Assembly: GCA_027490225.1 (NCBI GenBank)
Contig: JAIXYK010000048.1
Span: 1 to 38,508, forward strand
Origin: Bacteroidota bacterium
Lineage (GTDB): Bacteria; Bacteroidota; Bacteroidia; M30B66
Reading direction: 5' to 3'
Length of the DNA: 38,508 nucleotides
In this document: positions 17,347 to 27,700 of the stretch, piece by piece
How the letters are laid out: every line of letters starts with the position of its first letter
Numbering within the stretch: position 1 is the first letter of the stretch
The notes under the pieces: generated by a model
What the model was told of the DNA's origin: nothing
What the model saw: only the letters and a program-made list of their open reading frames with translations
Databases searched by the model: none
Position numbers and translations under genes: made by a program

Positions 17347-20300
17347 ATGAGGTCGATTCTACTTTTAAGCTTTAGTATCCTATTAACATACAGCTCTTCC
17401 ATTTTTGCGCAGCAGTACGATCCCCTGCATCCACCAAATTCTTATCAATCAAGTCAGAACCCAAATTACTGGAAAAATAAAATGCCTTTTCCAGGATATT
17501 GGCAACAAGATGTACATTATACAATAGATGCAATAATAGATGAACAAACTGATATTGTTACTGCGAAGGAAAATTTAGTGTATTCAAATAATTCTCCCGA
17601 TACACTTAAATTCGTTTATTTTCATTTATATCAGAATGCGTTTCAACCTGAATCGTATTCTGACGATTTACAAAAAACTAACGGTTACCCTGCTAGATAT
17701 GGAAGATATGAATCCCAGAAACTTGGGACTGTTATTGATAAAATTAATGTAGATGGTCAAGAGGTAAAAATTCAACTCGATAATACTATTTTAAAAGTCT
17801 GGCTACCAAAGCCACTATTGCCAAATGAAAATATAGTTTTTGACATTAACTTCAAAACTTACTTTGATATGGGCGGTAATGTGCGCCGCCGAATGAAAGT
17901 ATTTCCAGCATATGGCTTTAAACATTTTGATGGAGTGCATTGGTATCCGCGTATTTGTGTGTACGATAGAAAATTTGGTTGGGAAACAGATCAGCATTTA
18001 GGAAAAGAATTTTATGGAGATTATGGTACTTATGACGTCTCTTTAAATTTTTCAGATAATTATGTGGTCGAAGCAACTGGATTTCTCCAAAATAAAGACG
18101 AGGTGCTTCCTAAAGAACTACGAGAAAAATTAGATATCAAGAATTTTGCAAATAAACCCTGGGAGGAAAAACCTTCTGTAATAACTCCTTACGACCCTAA
18201 AAAAAGGAAAACATGGAAATATCACGCTGAAAATGTGCATGATTTTGCTTGGACTGCTGATCCAACTTATAGAATTGGTGAAACATACTGGAATGGAATT
18301 CAGATGGTATCTTTAGTGCAAGAACCGCACGCAAGTCGCTGGCAAAATGCAGCCGATTACACTGCCAAAGTAATAGAAACATATTCAAAAGATTTTGGAA
18401 TGTATGTGTACAATAAAATGGTAGTGGCCGACGCCCGCGATGGAATGGAATACCCAATGTTAACGCTGGATGGTGGAGGAGATCCTTCTTACCGTGGCTT
18501 GCTGGCGCATGAAGTTGGTCATAATTGGTTTTTCGGTATGGTTGGAAACAATGAAACATACAGAGCAGCTTTAGATGAAGGTTTCACACAGTTTCTAACA
18601 GCCTGGTCACAAGAAAAAATAGATGGTTTGTATCCTGTTCGAGGACTTGTAAAACAAAATTATTCATAACGCTACTACCGACCAGAACGTATACGATATT
18701 CAAGCGTCTATTTTGGGTATTTAAGAGATGGAGTAAAAGAAGATGAAACTACACTAAATACTCATTCTGATGATTTCGGAGGAGCGCTTAGTCATGGAGG
18801 CGGTTATGGGAATGTTTACTATAAAACAGCAACTATGCTGTATAATCTTCAATATGTTTTAGGCGATACCTTGTTTCAGAATGCCATGAAGCATTATTTC
18901 AATACATGGAAAATCGCACATCCGTACATAGAAGATTTTAGAAATTCTATTATTCACTACACTAAGACTGACTTAAACTGGTTTTTTGACCAATGGCTTG
19001 AAACTTCTAAAACCATTGATTATAAAATTGGAAAGGTTCGGAAAATGAAAGATGGACAAGTGAAAATTACTTTCCACAGAAAAGGAGAAATGCAAATGCC
19101 AATTGACTTTTCGGTGTATGATGCGGATGGCAAAAAAACTGATTACCACATACCAAATAATTGGTTTGAAAAAGAAACAAATGCCACAATTTTACCAAGA
19201 TGGATTGGATGGGGAAAACTGAAAGAAAAGTACACTGCTACTATCAGTTGTCCAACTGGTTTTTCAAATGCAATTATCGACACAACTTACAGATTAGCCG
19301 ATATCAACTTGATGAACAATGCACATAAAACTCCAATTTCAGTTAAGTTTGATGCTCGTGTTTCTAATGTTTCAGATTGGAAGAATTACGAAATATTTGC
19401 CCGACCAGATGTTTGGTATAACAGGGTAGATGGTTTTAAGTTTGGTTTTCATTTGAATGGAAATTATATGCAAACCAAGCATATTTTTGACTTTACATTT
19501 TGGGTAAATTCTGGATTAAGATTTTTAACAAGTAATACTGAAAATGTTTTTAACAGCTATAATCCAATTTCATTTAAAGGCAACTACCGAACAGCAACAA
19601 ATAGAATTTTAAAAGGCTCTTCGATTAACTTGTCTGCTCGGTATTTAGATGGTTTAGTGGCAGGAAATATAGGGTTTGAGTTTAAGAATAGAAAGGAAAG
19701 TACAACTTACTACGCATTTTTCAAGGCAATGTACCGCAATGATTCCACAGACTTAGGATATTTAATGTACCCAATTGACTGGAACATTAAAAAATGGAAC
19801 AACACAGTAAATGCCGGCCTTAGGCATGTGTACGATTACCGAAGAGGAGAAGGTGTTATTAAACTAAATCTTCGTTCAACTTCCATTGGTTCTGATTATG
19901 ATTACGCACAAATCAATTTAAGTGTAGTAAATAGTAATTATCTCAGTCGTTTTGTAATAAAGACTAGATTTTTTGCACAGTGGGGTACAGGCAGCGATGT
20001 TGCTCCCGAATCAGCATTATACCTTGCAGGAGCTAATCCGGAAGAAATGATGGAAAATAAATATGTGCGTTCAGCAGCTTTTTTTCCTCAACAATTTAAT
20101 GGGTATGGAAACACAACAAATAATTTCCAGTTTGGTGGAGGTTTAAATTTAAGAGGCTACAATGGTTATTTAACACCTTTTGAGCGCCCGGACGGTTCTA
20201 TCATTGCAGCATACAGAGGTAATACAGGAGCAGCTGGTAACATTGAAATTGAGTTTGATCAATTGTTTCGAATTCGGCCAAAATTAACGCGTAAGTGGCT

Positions 20301-20556
20301 AAAAATTAACACTTACTTGTTTGGTGATGTTGGGGTAATAAATGCAAATTTACCTGACGAGAAGTTAAAATTTGCAGAACCTCGCGCTGATGCAGGATTG
20401 GGTGTAGCTGCAACAATTAAGAAATGGGGGCCATTGGCTTTAGAAAAACCGTTGACAATTCGTTTTGATATGCCATTTTTACTAACCAGAACTCCAAATG
20501 TTTCTCCCGATTATGTCCAGTTTCGTTGGTTAATAGGAGTGAATCGTGCTTTTTAG
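17347..20556 (+). pseudogene. M1 zinc metallopeptidase fused to an Omp85-like barrel, interrupted by one in-frame TAA
   Basis: One reading frame of 1069 codons with TAA at codon 441 (18667-18669) and no other stop before 20554. Signal peptide (1-21). The M1 catalytic domain has the DARDGMEYPML exopeptidase-type loop (GMEY for GAMEN), zinc site HEVGH (388-392), and third ligand Glu411 in LDEGFTQF, 18 residues after His392. Past the stop, the frame gives RYYRPERIRYSSVYFGY and then VYYKTATML, where Tyr491 fits the catalytic Tyr of M1 enzymes. The truncated 440-residue product would lack it. From about residue 650 to the end the sequence is beta-strand rich, with LRGY at 935-938 and a C-terminal Phe, as in Omp85-type barrels. 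Possible readings: recent nonsense mutation, readthrough, or sequencing error. Confidence 0.9.
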
Positions 20557-21848
20557 AACAATGGTTGTAGCAATTCGAGTTGATTTGCCCTAGATCCTTT
20601 GATTAATATAGTACAATTCTTAAGTGGGGCATTTTCAAAATGTGAAATAGCAGCTTGCACATTGCTAAAAACAGTAATCGCATCGTTGTTCACTATTTCT
20701 TTATAAGGTTCGCCAACCAGGAAAACTCTTGTGAAATTACTTTCTATTATTAATTGCACTAATTTTTGGTGCTCTAATGCAGATGTTTCACCCAACTCCA
20801 TCATTTTTCCAATTATAACAACTTTGTTTTCAGCAGGTAAAGATTTGAAATTTAAAATTGCCGCTTCCATGCTAGTTGGGTTAGCATTGTAAGCATCTAA
20901 TATCAAAGAATTGTTTGAAGTCTTTAAAAGCTGGGAGCGATTATTTGTGGGTGAATAAGAAGAAACGGCATCAGAAATAGCAGCTGCAGGAACTTCAAAA
21001 AATACCCCTACAGTTATAGCTGCTAATATATTTTCATAGTTATACCCTCCCATCAATTGGGTACTAATTTCATGCACTTCAGGTTCGTTTTTAGTTTTCC
21101 ATTTCATTTGAACAAATGGTGAAGAACCTAAATAAGTCCCAATTACATCGTTATTCAAGGAGTTCCCAAATGTAATTTGTTTGATTCCTTTAGATTTTTC
21201 TTCAAATACAGTATGATTTGTATTTACAAATAGGCTTCTATTTGAATTGCGAATAAAGTCGTACAGTTCAGTTTTAGTTTTTATTACACCTTCATATCCG
21301 CCCATTCCTTCTAAATGTGCTTTCCCAATATTGGTAATAAGCCCAAAATCAGGTTCAGCAATGTCTACCAATTCTTTGATATCTCCTTGCTTACTGGCCC
21401 CCATTTCAACAATTGCCACTTCATGGCTTTCTGTTAATTGAAGTAGTGTAAGTGGAACTCCAATATGATTGTTGAGGTTGCCAAGAGTAGCAAGCGTCTT
21501 AAATTTTTTGCTAAGCACCTGAAAAAGAAGTTCTTTGGTTGTAGTTTTTCCATTGCTGCCAGTAATACCAATTATTATGGCCTTCATTTGTTTTCTATGA
21601 TGCAAGGCCAGTTGTTGTAATGCTTTTAACACATCATCAACAAGTATATACTTATCGTTAAGTTTGTATTCTGCTTGGTCAATCACCGCGTAAGCACATC
21701 CATTTTCAATTGCTGTTTTAGCAAATTGATTTCCGTTAAAAGTAGGTCCACTTAACCCAAAAAAAATGCTACCGGAAATAAGTTTTCTTGTATCAGTAGA
21801 TATGATTGGGTGCTGTGTGTAAATTGAGTACAGTTTTGAAGTATTCAT
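20553..21848 (-). CDS. murF: UDP-N-acetylmuramoyl-tripeptide--D-alanyl-D-alanine ligase
   Basis: 431 residues. Adds D-Ala-D-Ala to the UDP-MurNAc-tripeptide, the last cytoplasmic step of peptidoglycan precursor synthesis. Visible: STDTRKLISGSIFFGLSG in the N-terminal domain, ATP loop GITGSNGKTTTKE, LTLLQLTESHEVAIVEMGASKQGD, NIGKAHLEG, LDAYNANPTSMEAAI with the substrate/ADP-ligating segment, and IGKMMELG. ATG at 21848 is chosen over an in-frame TTG two codons upstream. The gene follows gldJ but with a terminator hairpin between them. It converges on and overlaps the M1 gene by 3 nt at the stop codons. Confidence 0.95.
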   Translation of the reverse strand: MNTSKLYSIYTQHPIISTDTRKLISGSIFFGLSGPTFNGNQFAKTAIENGCAYAVIDQAEYKLNDKYILVDDVLKALQQLALHHRKQMKAIIIGITGSNGKTTTKELLFQVLSKKFKTLATLGNLNNHIGVPLTLLQLTESHEVAIVEMGASKQGDIKELVDIAEPDFGLITNIGKAHLEGMGGYEGVIKTKTELYDFIRNSNRSLFVNTNHTVFEEKSKGIKQITFGNSLNNDVIGTYLGSSPFVQMKWKTKNEPEVHEISTQLMGGYNYENILAAITVGVFFEVPAAAISDAVSSYSPTNNRSQLLKTSNNSLILDAYNANPTSMEAAILNFKSLPAENKVVIIGKMMELGETSALEHQKLVQLIIESNFTRVFLVGEPYKEIVNNDAITVFSNVQAAISHFENAPLKNCTILIKGSRANQLELLQPLF

Positions 21849-21859
21849 AAGCAATAAAA

Positions 21860-21887
21860 AACCCCGTAAAAGTAAATTTACGGGGTT
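21860..21887 (-). terminator. Intrinsic terminator between gldJ and murF
   Basis: An 11-bp perfect stem AACCCCGTAAA / TTTACGGGGTT with a 6-nt loop. On the minus strand it ends GGGGTTTTTT, a canonical stem plus T run, about 24 nt after the gldJ stop and 11 nt before the murF start. It should end or reduce transcription from gldJ into murF. Confidence 0.8.
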
Positions 21888-21910
21888 AATAATTTATATA
21901 TTTTTAATTT

Positions 21911-23410
21911 TTATTTTTTCTTACCACCACCTAAACCAATAGGGCTTCCAACTCTTGTCATTGCGCATCTAAATCCTATATGTTCAGTTGAAAGGCGCTC
22001 ATCAAGGAATCTGCGTGTACCTGGAGACATATAATAAGCTCTGTCTTTCCAAGATCCTCCTTTATAAACACGAGAACGATTATTGATCATTGATGTTGCT
22101 CCGAATTCGTACATCATTTTACCTAAAGCCTCATCATCATTGTCTTCAGATTCATAAGAAGTAGAAGATTCTTTATCTCCGTCTAAGTAATTAATATTAT
22201 CAGCTTTTCTATAGTTACGACGATCAGCACTTTCTGCTTCTGTAACATTACGGTATTTAATTCTTCCTAAAGAATCTTTATCAGCTACAGTATTATCTTC
22301 GTTTCTAGTAACAGTCTTGTAAACATTTCCTCTAAAAGCGCGGAAGTCAGAAACATCTTCAGGAGTTAATGGTCTGTAAACATCCATTACCCACTCATTA
22401 ACATTTCCAGCCATGTTATACAAGCCATAATCGTTTGGCCAGTAAGAAGTAACTTCGGCAGTAATATCTGCATTATCATTCAATTTTCCTGAAGTTCCCA
22501 TGTTATCACCTCGTCCACGCTTATAGTTAGCCATCATTTCTCCTTTGAAACTATCATCAGCATTTCTTAAAATATGTCCATTCCAAGGATATAATCTGCG
22601 TTCAGTGATTAATTCTTCAGTAGTATTTCCAATTAAACCAAGTGCTGCAAATTCCCACTCTGCTTCAGTTGGAAGTCTGTATCTTGGTAAAAAGATACCA
22701 TCTTCCATTTTTACTTTTCTTGTTGCCCCTTCACCTTTAGATGGGTCTAAATCTTCTAAGTCACTTTTAACTAAACCTTCATATTGACCAGAAAGATACG
22801 CGTCAGTATTGAAGTTGTTATCAGCAACCTGACCTACTGGATCCATTTTTAAAATCCCTTCTCTTACTAAAATATTTTCGTTAACCCTATCTGTTCTCCA
22901 AGCACAATAATCGTTTGCTTGCAACCAGTTTACACCCACAACAGGATAGTTTTTAAATGCCGGATGTCTGAAATAATATTCAACATAAGGCTCCATGAAG
23001 GCTAATTTATCTCTCCAAACCAATGTGTCAGGAGTAGCTTTTCTCGCTACATCTGGATAATCAACGTCATAAACCCGTTTTAACCAATACAAATAATCTC
23101 TGTAAAACTGATTTGTAATTTCTGTTTGATCTAAATAAAAAGAAGAAACAGTAACACGACGTGGCATATTATCCCAGTCTTGCGTAATTTCCTGCTCGGT
23201 TCTTCCCATTGTAAAAGTTCCTCCTTCAATCAACACTAAACCAGGTCCAGTTTCCTGTTCTGTATATTCAATGTTGAGGTAACCTCCATTTTTAGGATTA
23301 TTATATTCCCAACCAGTAGCCCCAGATGTATCTTTAGAGCAAGATTGAACAATAAATAGCGAACCGCCAATTATTCCTAAAGACAAAAACTTGATTTTTG
23401 TAGAAAGCAT
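21911..23410 (-). CDS. gldJ: Gliding motility / type IX secretion lipoprotein GldJ
   Basis: 499 residues from ATG at 23410. This start gives a lipoprotein signal ending FIVQSC (Cys24); an ATG 15 codons upstream is possible but places extra polar residues before the signal. The mature protein has a GldJ-type opening, ATGWEYNNPKNGGY and EQETGPGLVLIEGGTFTMGR, then a formylglycine-enzyme (FGE/SUMF1) fold: VTVSSFYLDQTEITN, PVVGVNWLQANDYCAWR, YRLPTEAEWEFAA, MAGNVNEWVMD and GGSWKDRAYYMSPGTRR. GldJ is a non-enzymatic outer-membrane lipoprotein needed for gliding and stable GldK in Flavobacterium. An acidic run near residue 430 (SYESEDNDDE) precedes the last FGE segment. It lies between porP/sprF and murF. 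Confidence 0.93.
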   Translation of the reverse strand: MLSTKIKFLSLGIIGGSLFIVQSCSKDTSGATGWEYNNPKNGGYLNIEYTEQETGPGLVLIEGGTFTMGRTEQEITQDWDNMPRRVTVSSFYLDQTEITNQFYRDYLYWLKRVYDVDYPDVARKATPDTLVWRDKLAFMEPYVEYYFRHPAFKNYPVVGVNWLQANDYCAWRTDRVNENILVREGILKMDPVGQVADNNFNTDAYLSGQYEGLVKSDLEDLDPSKGEGATRKVKMEDGIFLPRYRLPTEAEWEFAALGLIGNTTEELITERRLYPWNGHILRNADDSFKGEMMANYKRGRGDNMGTSGKLNDNADITAEVTSYWPNDYGLYNMAGNVNEWVMDVYRPLTPEDVSDFRAFRGNVYKTVTRNEDNTVADKDSLGRIKYRNVTEAESADRRNYRKADNINYLDGDKESSTSYESEDNDDEALGKMMYEFGATSMINNRSRVYKGGSWKDRAYYMSPGTRRFLDERLSTEHIGFRCAMTRVGSPIGLGGGKKK

Positions 23411-23467
23411 GTTTGTTAAATTAGGGTGTAAGATTTTCTTGAATTTTAAATTCATTCTTTTGATTAA

Positions 23468-24433
23468 CTAAAACGATGGACAATTTATTGTGCGGTAACG
23501 TTTCTTTTTTGGTTTACATTCCAATTGCATAGCAAAAGAAATTTCGTGGGCACCTGCAGTAGCATTTGTTAATCTTGAAACAGTGATGTCATAGCTGTAT
23601 CCAAATTTAAACACACCTTGTTGTAAACCAATTAAAGCAATAAATGCATCTTTATTTCTGTACCATAAACCTGCAATGAAAGGGCTTTTTTGAAAGTACA
23701 TTCCTATATTAATCTGTCTAAAATCTTGTTGTTGTTGGAATAAGATATTAGGAGAAATTTTAGCAGGATCGTTAAATCTTGTTTTTCTACCTAAAGGAAT
23801 AACCGCGCCTGTGTGGGCAGTTATCTTCATAGGTAGCTTGCTAGTCGGCACTAAAAAAGATTGGTCAGGTTGTGTTAAGTGATGGGCTGCAAAGCCGAAA
23901 TAAAATTTGTCGCTGTAAGCCAATAAACCTGCACTGAAATCCACATAAGATACAGATTGGGCAGGCACTTGTTCGGCAGTTTGGTATACAAATCCAAATC
24001 TAGAATCTATTTGGTCTCCAAAAGTTAATTTTGACCAATCTAAGGTTCTTTGAGCGTAAGTGGCTTGAAATCCGGCTTTTATGGAGAAATTTCTATTTAC
24101 TTCTAAGTGATAAGAATAAATTCCACTAACATTCGTAGAAACCAAGGTTCCTTCTCCCGCTACATCATTCGTAACCAAAACTCCAAGTCCACCGCTTATA
24201 CCATCAAAATGTTGGTCATAAGATGCACTATATGTTACAAAGTTACCTGGAATTGCTGGCCATTGATTACGGTAATTTAATATAAACCTAGGACAACGCG
24301 CAGATCCAGCGAATGCAGGATTGAGGTATAATGGGTTTGCATAAAACTGTGTGAACTGAGGATCTTGTGCATGAACCTCTGGAACTATTGCTGTGAGTAG
24401 CAGCAAAAATGGAATAAACCTTTTTATCATCAT
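23468..24433 (-). CDS. PorP/SprF family type IX secretion outer-membrane protein
   Basis: 321 residues. A signal peptide ending VHAQ is followed by the family hallmark DPQFTQFYANPLYLNPAFAGS, then RFILNYRNQWP and a beta-rich barrel with SGGLGVLVTND and FKFGYSYDITVSRL, ending in a basic, Cys-containing tail. PorP/SprF proteins are outer-membrane barrels that attach surface adhesins (SprF for SprB) or work with PorK/PorE in type IX secretion. Many genomes carry several paralogues, so PorP versus SprF cannot be decided. First gene of the minus-strand run; gldJ begins 57 nt downstream. ATG at 24433 or 24430 are equally possible. Confidence 0.93.
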   Translation of the reverse strand: MMIKRFIPFLLLLTAIVPEVHAQDPQFTQFYANPLYLNPAFAGSARCPRFILNYRNQWPAIPGNFVTYSASYDQHFDGISGGLGVLVTNDVAGEGTLVSTNVSGIYSYHLEVNRNFSIKAGFQATYAQRTLDWSKLTFGDQIDSRFGFVYQTAEQVPAQSVSYVDFSAGLLAYSDKFYFGFAAHHLTQPDQSFLVPTSKLPMKITAHTGAVIPLGRKTRFNDPAKISPNILFQQQQDFRQINIGMYFQKSPFIAGLWYRNKDAFIALIGLQQGVFKFGYSYDITVSRLTNATAGAHEISFAMQLECKPKKKRYRTINCPSF

Positions 24434-24537
24434 CACGAATTTAGGTCAATTAACGGCATTAACAATATGGTGTTACAGTTTTTTTTTTCATTCTGCTCAC
24501 AATAATGTAAGAAAGGTGCCGTTTTTTGGCTCGTGAG

Positions 24538-24567
24538 CAAATGTAGGAGATTTTTTATTTTGTCAAA
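24538..24567 (-). promoter_or_regulatory. Promoter of porP/sprF-gldJ: -33 TTTG, 18-nt spacer, -7 TACATTTG
   Basis: On the minus strand TTTG (24564-24567) is followed after 18 nt by TACATTTG (24538-24545). Both boxes and spacer fit the Bacteroidota primary sigma consensus, making this the best two-box promoter in the window. The leader before the ATG would be about 100 nt. Confidence 0.65.
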
Positions 24568-24657
24568 AACATTATTTAAAAACTTCATGAGCACTTAACG
24601 GTTAATATCTATAATCATTGTGTACGTTCTTTTTAATGTTCTTCTACAAATATCGCG

Positions 24658-24665
24658 TAGATTTG
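24658..24665 (+). promoter_or_regulatory. -7 promoter element upstream of porU
   Basis: TAGATTTG fits TAnnTTTG and gives a leader of about 70 nt before the porU ATG. No TTTG is seen at the right distance upstream, so support is single-box only. Confidence 0.4.
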
Positions 24666-24744
24666 GCGTCAAATATATGCTAAAACCCTTTAAATGTATC
24701 AATTAATTAATAATTTCGTTTCAAACTTTCAATAATAACAATTA

Positions 24745-27700
24745 ATGAAAAATATTCTCCTTGTAATTTCATTTTTTTTTGTTGCTCATTGCGCAATGGG
24801 TCAACAAAATCAACGCATTTCACGCACCATAGTTTGGAACAAACTTCAAGAAATAAAAATTTCAAAATACGATACAAAAAAATTAATTCATTTCGAAAAT
24901 GCGCAGTACACAGATATAAATGCTAATTTACCAATTTATACAGAAGCAATTCCTTTAAAAGGTGCAGCAAGTTCAGTTTCTGCTACAATTGCCAATGCCA
25001 CTTACGGACCTCTCTCGCCAGAGGAACAAAAAATAGCTCAGAATTTTGTTGGATTAACTGCTTCTCCACAATTAGAAGCAGTTGTTTTATTGGAAATGAA
25101 AAAGCCAATCCTTCAATATAGTATTGTACCTTTTAGAAAAAGTGGAAGTTTTATTGAAAAGTTAATCAGTTTTACAATTGAATATACTACGGTTAACGCT
25201 GGAAATACTGCCAGAGCTACAAATGTAACAGCATTAAATTCAGTTTTGGCTTCAGGTAACTGGATAAAAATTGGAATTGTTGAATCTGGTCTTTATAAAA
25301 TATCTGCCGCTCAATTAATAAGTTTGGGTTTTAATGTAAATTCTGATCCAAGAAATTTTAGGGTTTATGGTAATGGAGGATTGCAATTACCTGAAAAGAA
25401 CAGCGATTATTACCCAGACGATTTATTTGAAAATGCAATATTCGTTAGCGGAGAATCTGATGGAACATGGAATGATGGAGATGCAGCTTTCTTTTATGCT
25501 AAAGGAAATGTCCGATGGACTTATGATGCTACGAAAGGTATTTTTAAACATTCCAAAAATTTATACAGCGATACAACTTGGTATTTTATTACTTCTGATG
25601 CTGGTCCCGGTAGACGGATTTCCTCACAAGCACAAACCTCAGGAGTTTCAACATTAACAGTAAATACTTTCGATGATTATAAATTTATTGAAAATGATGA
25701 GGAAAATTTTCTAAAATCTGGAAGAAGATGGTTTGGTAATAAGATGGAAGTGGTAAACAGCCATTCGTTTAACTTTACTTTCGATAATTTAACAGGAGGG
25801 CAACACAAAGCAATTGTTGGTTTAGCGGCAAGAAATACAATTCCTACCAGTTTTTCGATTAATATTAATGGGCAATCCTTTTCTCAGAGTGTTCCCGCAT
25901 TGTCATCAACAGGTTATTTAGATACTTATGCCAGAGAAAATGAAAGTATATTTAATTATGTTGGCAATTTAGGAGCATCTTCTGTAAGTATTACTAAACA
26001 AACAAGTTCTAGCATCGGTTGGATCGACTATGTGATATTAAACGTGAAGAGAAGTTTGCTTTTTAATGGTAATCAATTGTCATTTAGATCATTAGATGCA
26101 GCAGCGAATGGTGGAGTTGTGAAGTATGAATTAGGAAATGTGAATGCTGATGTGCGGTTATGGGATATTACTGATTATAGAAATCCTTTAGGACAACAGT
26201 TTACTTTAAATGGAAGTACCTTGAATTTAACCATTCAAATGGATTCATTGAAAGAATTTCTTGCTTTTAATCCTTTTGGAACTGCTCTTCCAACACCATT
26301 TTCAGGAGGAAGTGTAAATAATCAAAATTTACATGCTACAGCGCAAGTAGATATGATAATTGTTGCACCACCACTATTTTCGGGACCTGCAAATCAATTG
26401 GCAGAACACCACAGAAACTTTGATAATATGACAGTTGCTGTTGTAAATCCAAAACAGATTTATAATGAGTTTTCTTCTGGACATCAAGATATTGCAGGTA
26501 TTAGAAATTTTGTGAGAATGTTTTATAACAGAGCTGAAACTATAGATGATACACCAAAATACCTATTATTATTCGGCGATGGTTCTTACGACCCGAAGTA
26601 CCGCCTTTCAGAAAATACGAATGTAATTCCTACCTATGAATCTGTAGAATCTTTGAATCCAATCGGTTCTTTTTGTTCTGATGATTTTTTTGGAATGCTT
26701 GATCCAAATGAGGGAAGTAATATTCACCTTGCAAATGGAGGGGCACTAGATCTTGGTATTGGAAGATTTCCTGTTAATACCATCGAAGAAGCACAGGCAA
26801 TGGTAAACAAGACAATACATTATGCAACTTCGAGAGAATGCTTAGACGACTGGAGAAACGTTGTAACATTTATTGCAGATGATGAAGATGGAGCAGACCA
26901 TTCAGACCAGGCTGAGTCAGTTTCAGCTATCGTTAATCAGTTTCATCCTGAATATACCATCGAAAAAATATATTTAGATGCTTATCAGCAAGTTACGGGT
27001 ACTGGTGGGCAAACATATCCACAAGTTAATACAGACATTACAAATAGAATTGAACGCGGTACTTTGATTACTAATTATGCCGGACATGGCGGTGAGCAAA
27101 GCCTTGCTTTAGAGCGGGTAATTACAATTCCGGAAATCAATGCCTGGGAAAATTATGATAACCTTACACTTTTCATTACTGCAACCTGCGAGTTCAGCCG
27201 TTTTGATAATCCAGAATTTACATCAGCAGGAGAATATGTTATTTTGAACCCAAATGGGGGAGGAGTAGGATTGTTTACAACGGTGAGATTAACTTTTTCA
27301 TCTTCAAATGAGGCGCTCAATCGCAACATTATGGATACTTTGTTTACTATTCAAAATGGCAGTCATTTGAGGTTAGGTGAAATATTGAGGGTTGGAAAAA
27401 ATGCTACAGGCTCTTCATTTAATAATAGAAGTTTTGCCTTACTTGGAGATCCTGCGCTGATGTTATCTTTTCCTCAATATAATGTACAAACAATTTCTAC
27501 GAATACTGTTCCTGCAACAACCAATGGTATTCCAGATACCTTATCGGCCTTAGAATATGTTACAATAAAAGGATTTATTGCTGACGATAACAATAATCCT
27601 GTTACATCTTTCAATGGGGTTTGTATTCCTACAGTTTATGATAAAGCAGTTAGCGTTAGTACTTTGCAAAATGACCCAGGTTCGCCATTAAGACAGTTTC

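Larger units (their letters stand above)
24434..24744. other. Divergent intergenic region between porP/sprF and porU
   Basis: This 311-nt AT-rich region carries oppositely directed promoter elements at 24538-24567 (minus) and 24658-24665 (plus). An A/T tract occurs at 24479-24489. No gene or clear terminator is visible. Confidence 0.7.

Noticed and set aside
17815-18559. Antisense open frames of 60 and 120 codons opposite the M1 gene
   Set aside because: They are shadows of the catalytic domain coding strand with no signal, domain or promoter of their own.
18660-18840. Frameshift as the cause of the split M1 gene
   Set aside because: Both parts are in the same frame; translating straight through 18667-18834 gives continuous M1-type sequence with only the one TAA.
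24495-24538. GCTCAC/GTGAGC inverted repeat in the divergent porP-porU region
   Set aside because: Only 6 bp with a 32-nt gap, and one arm overlaps the -7 element, so it cannot form in the mRNA; support is too weak for an operator call.
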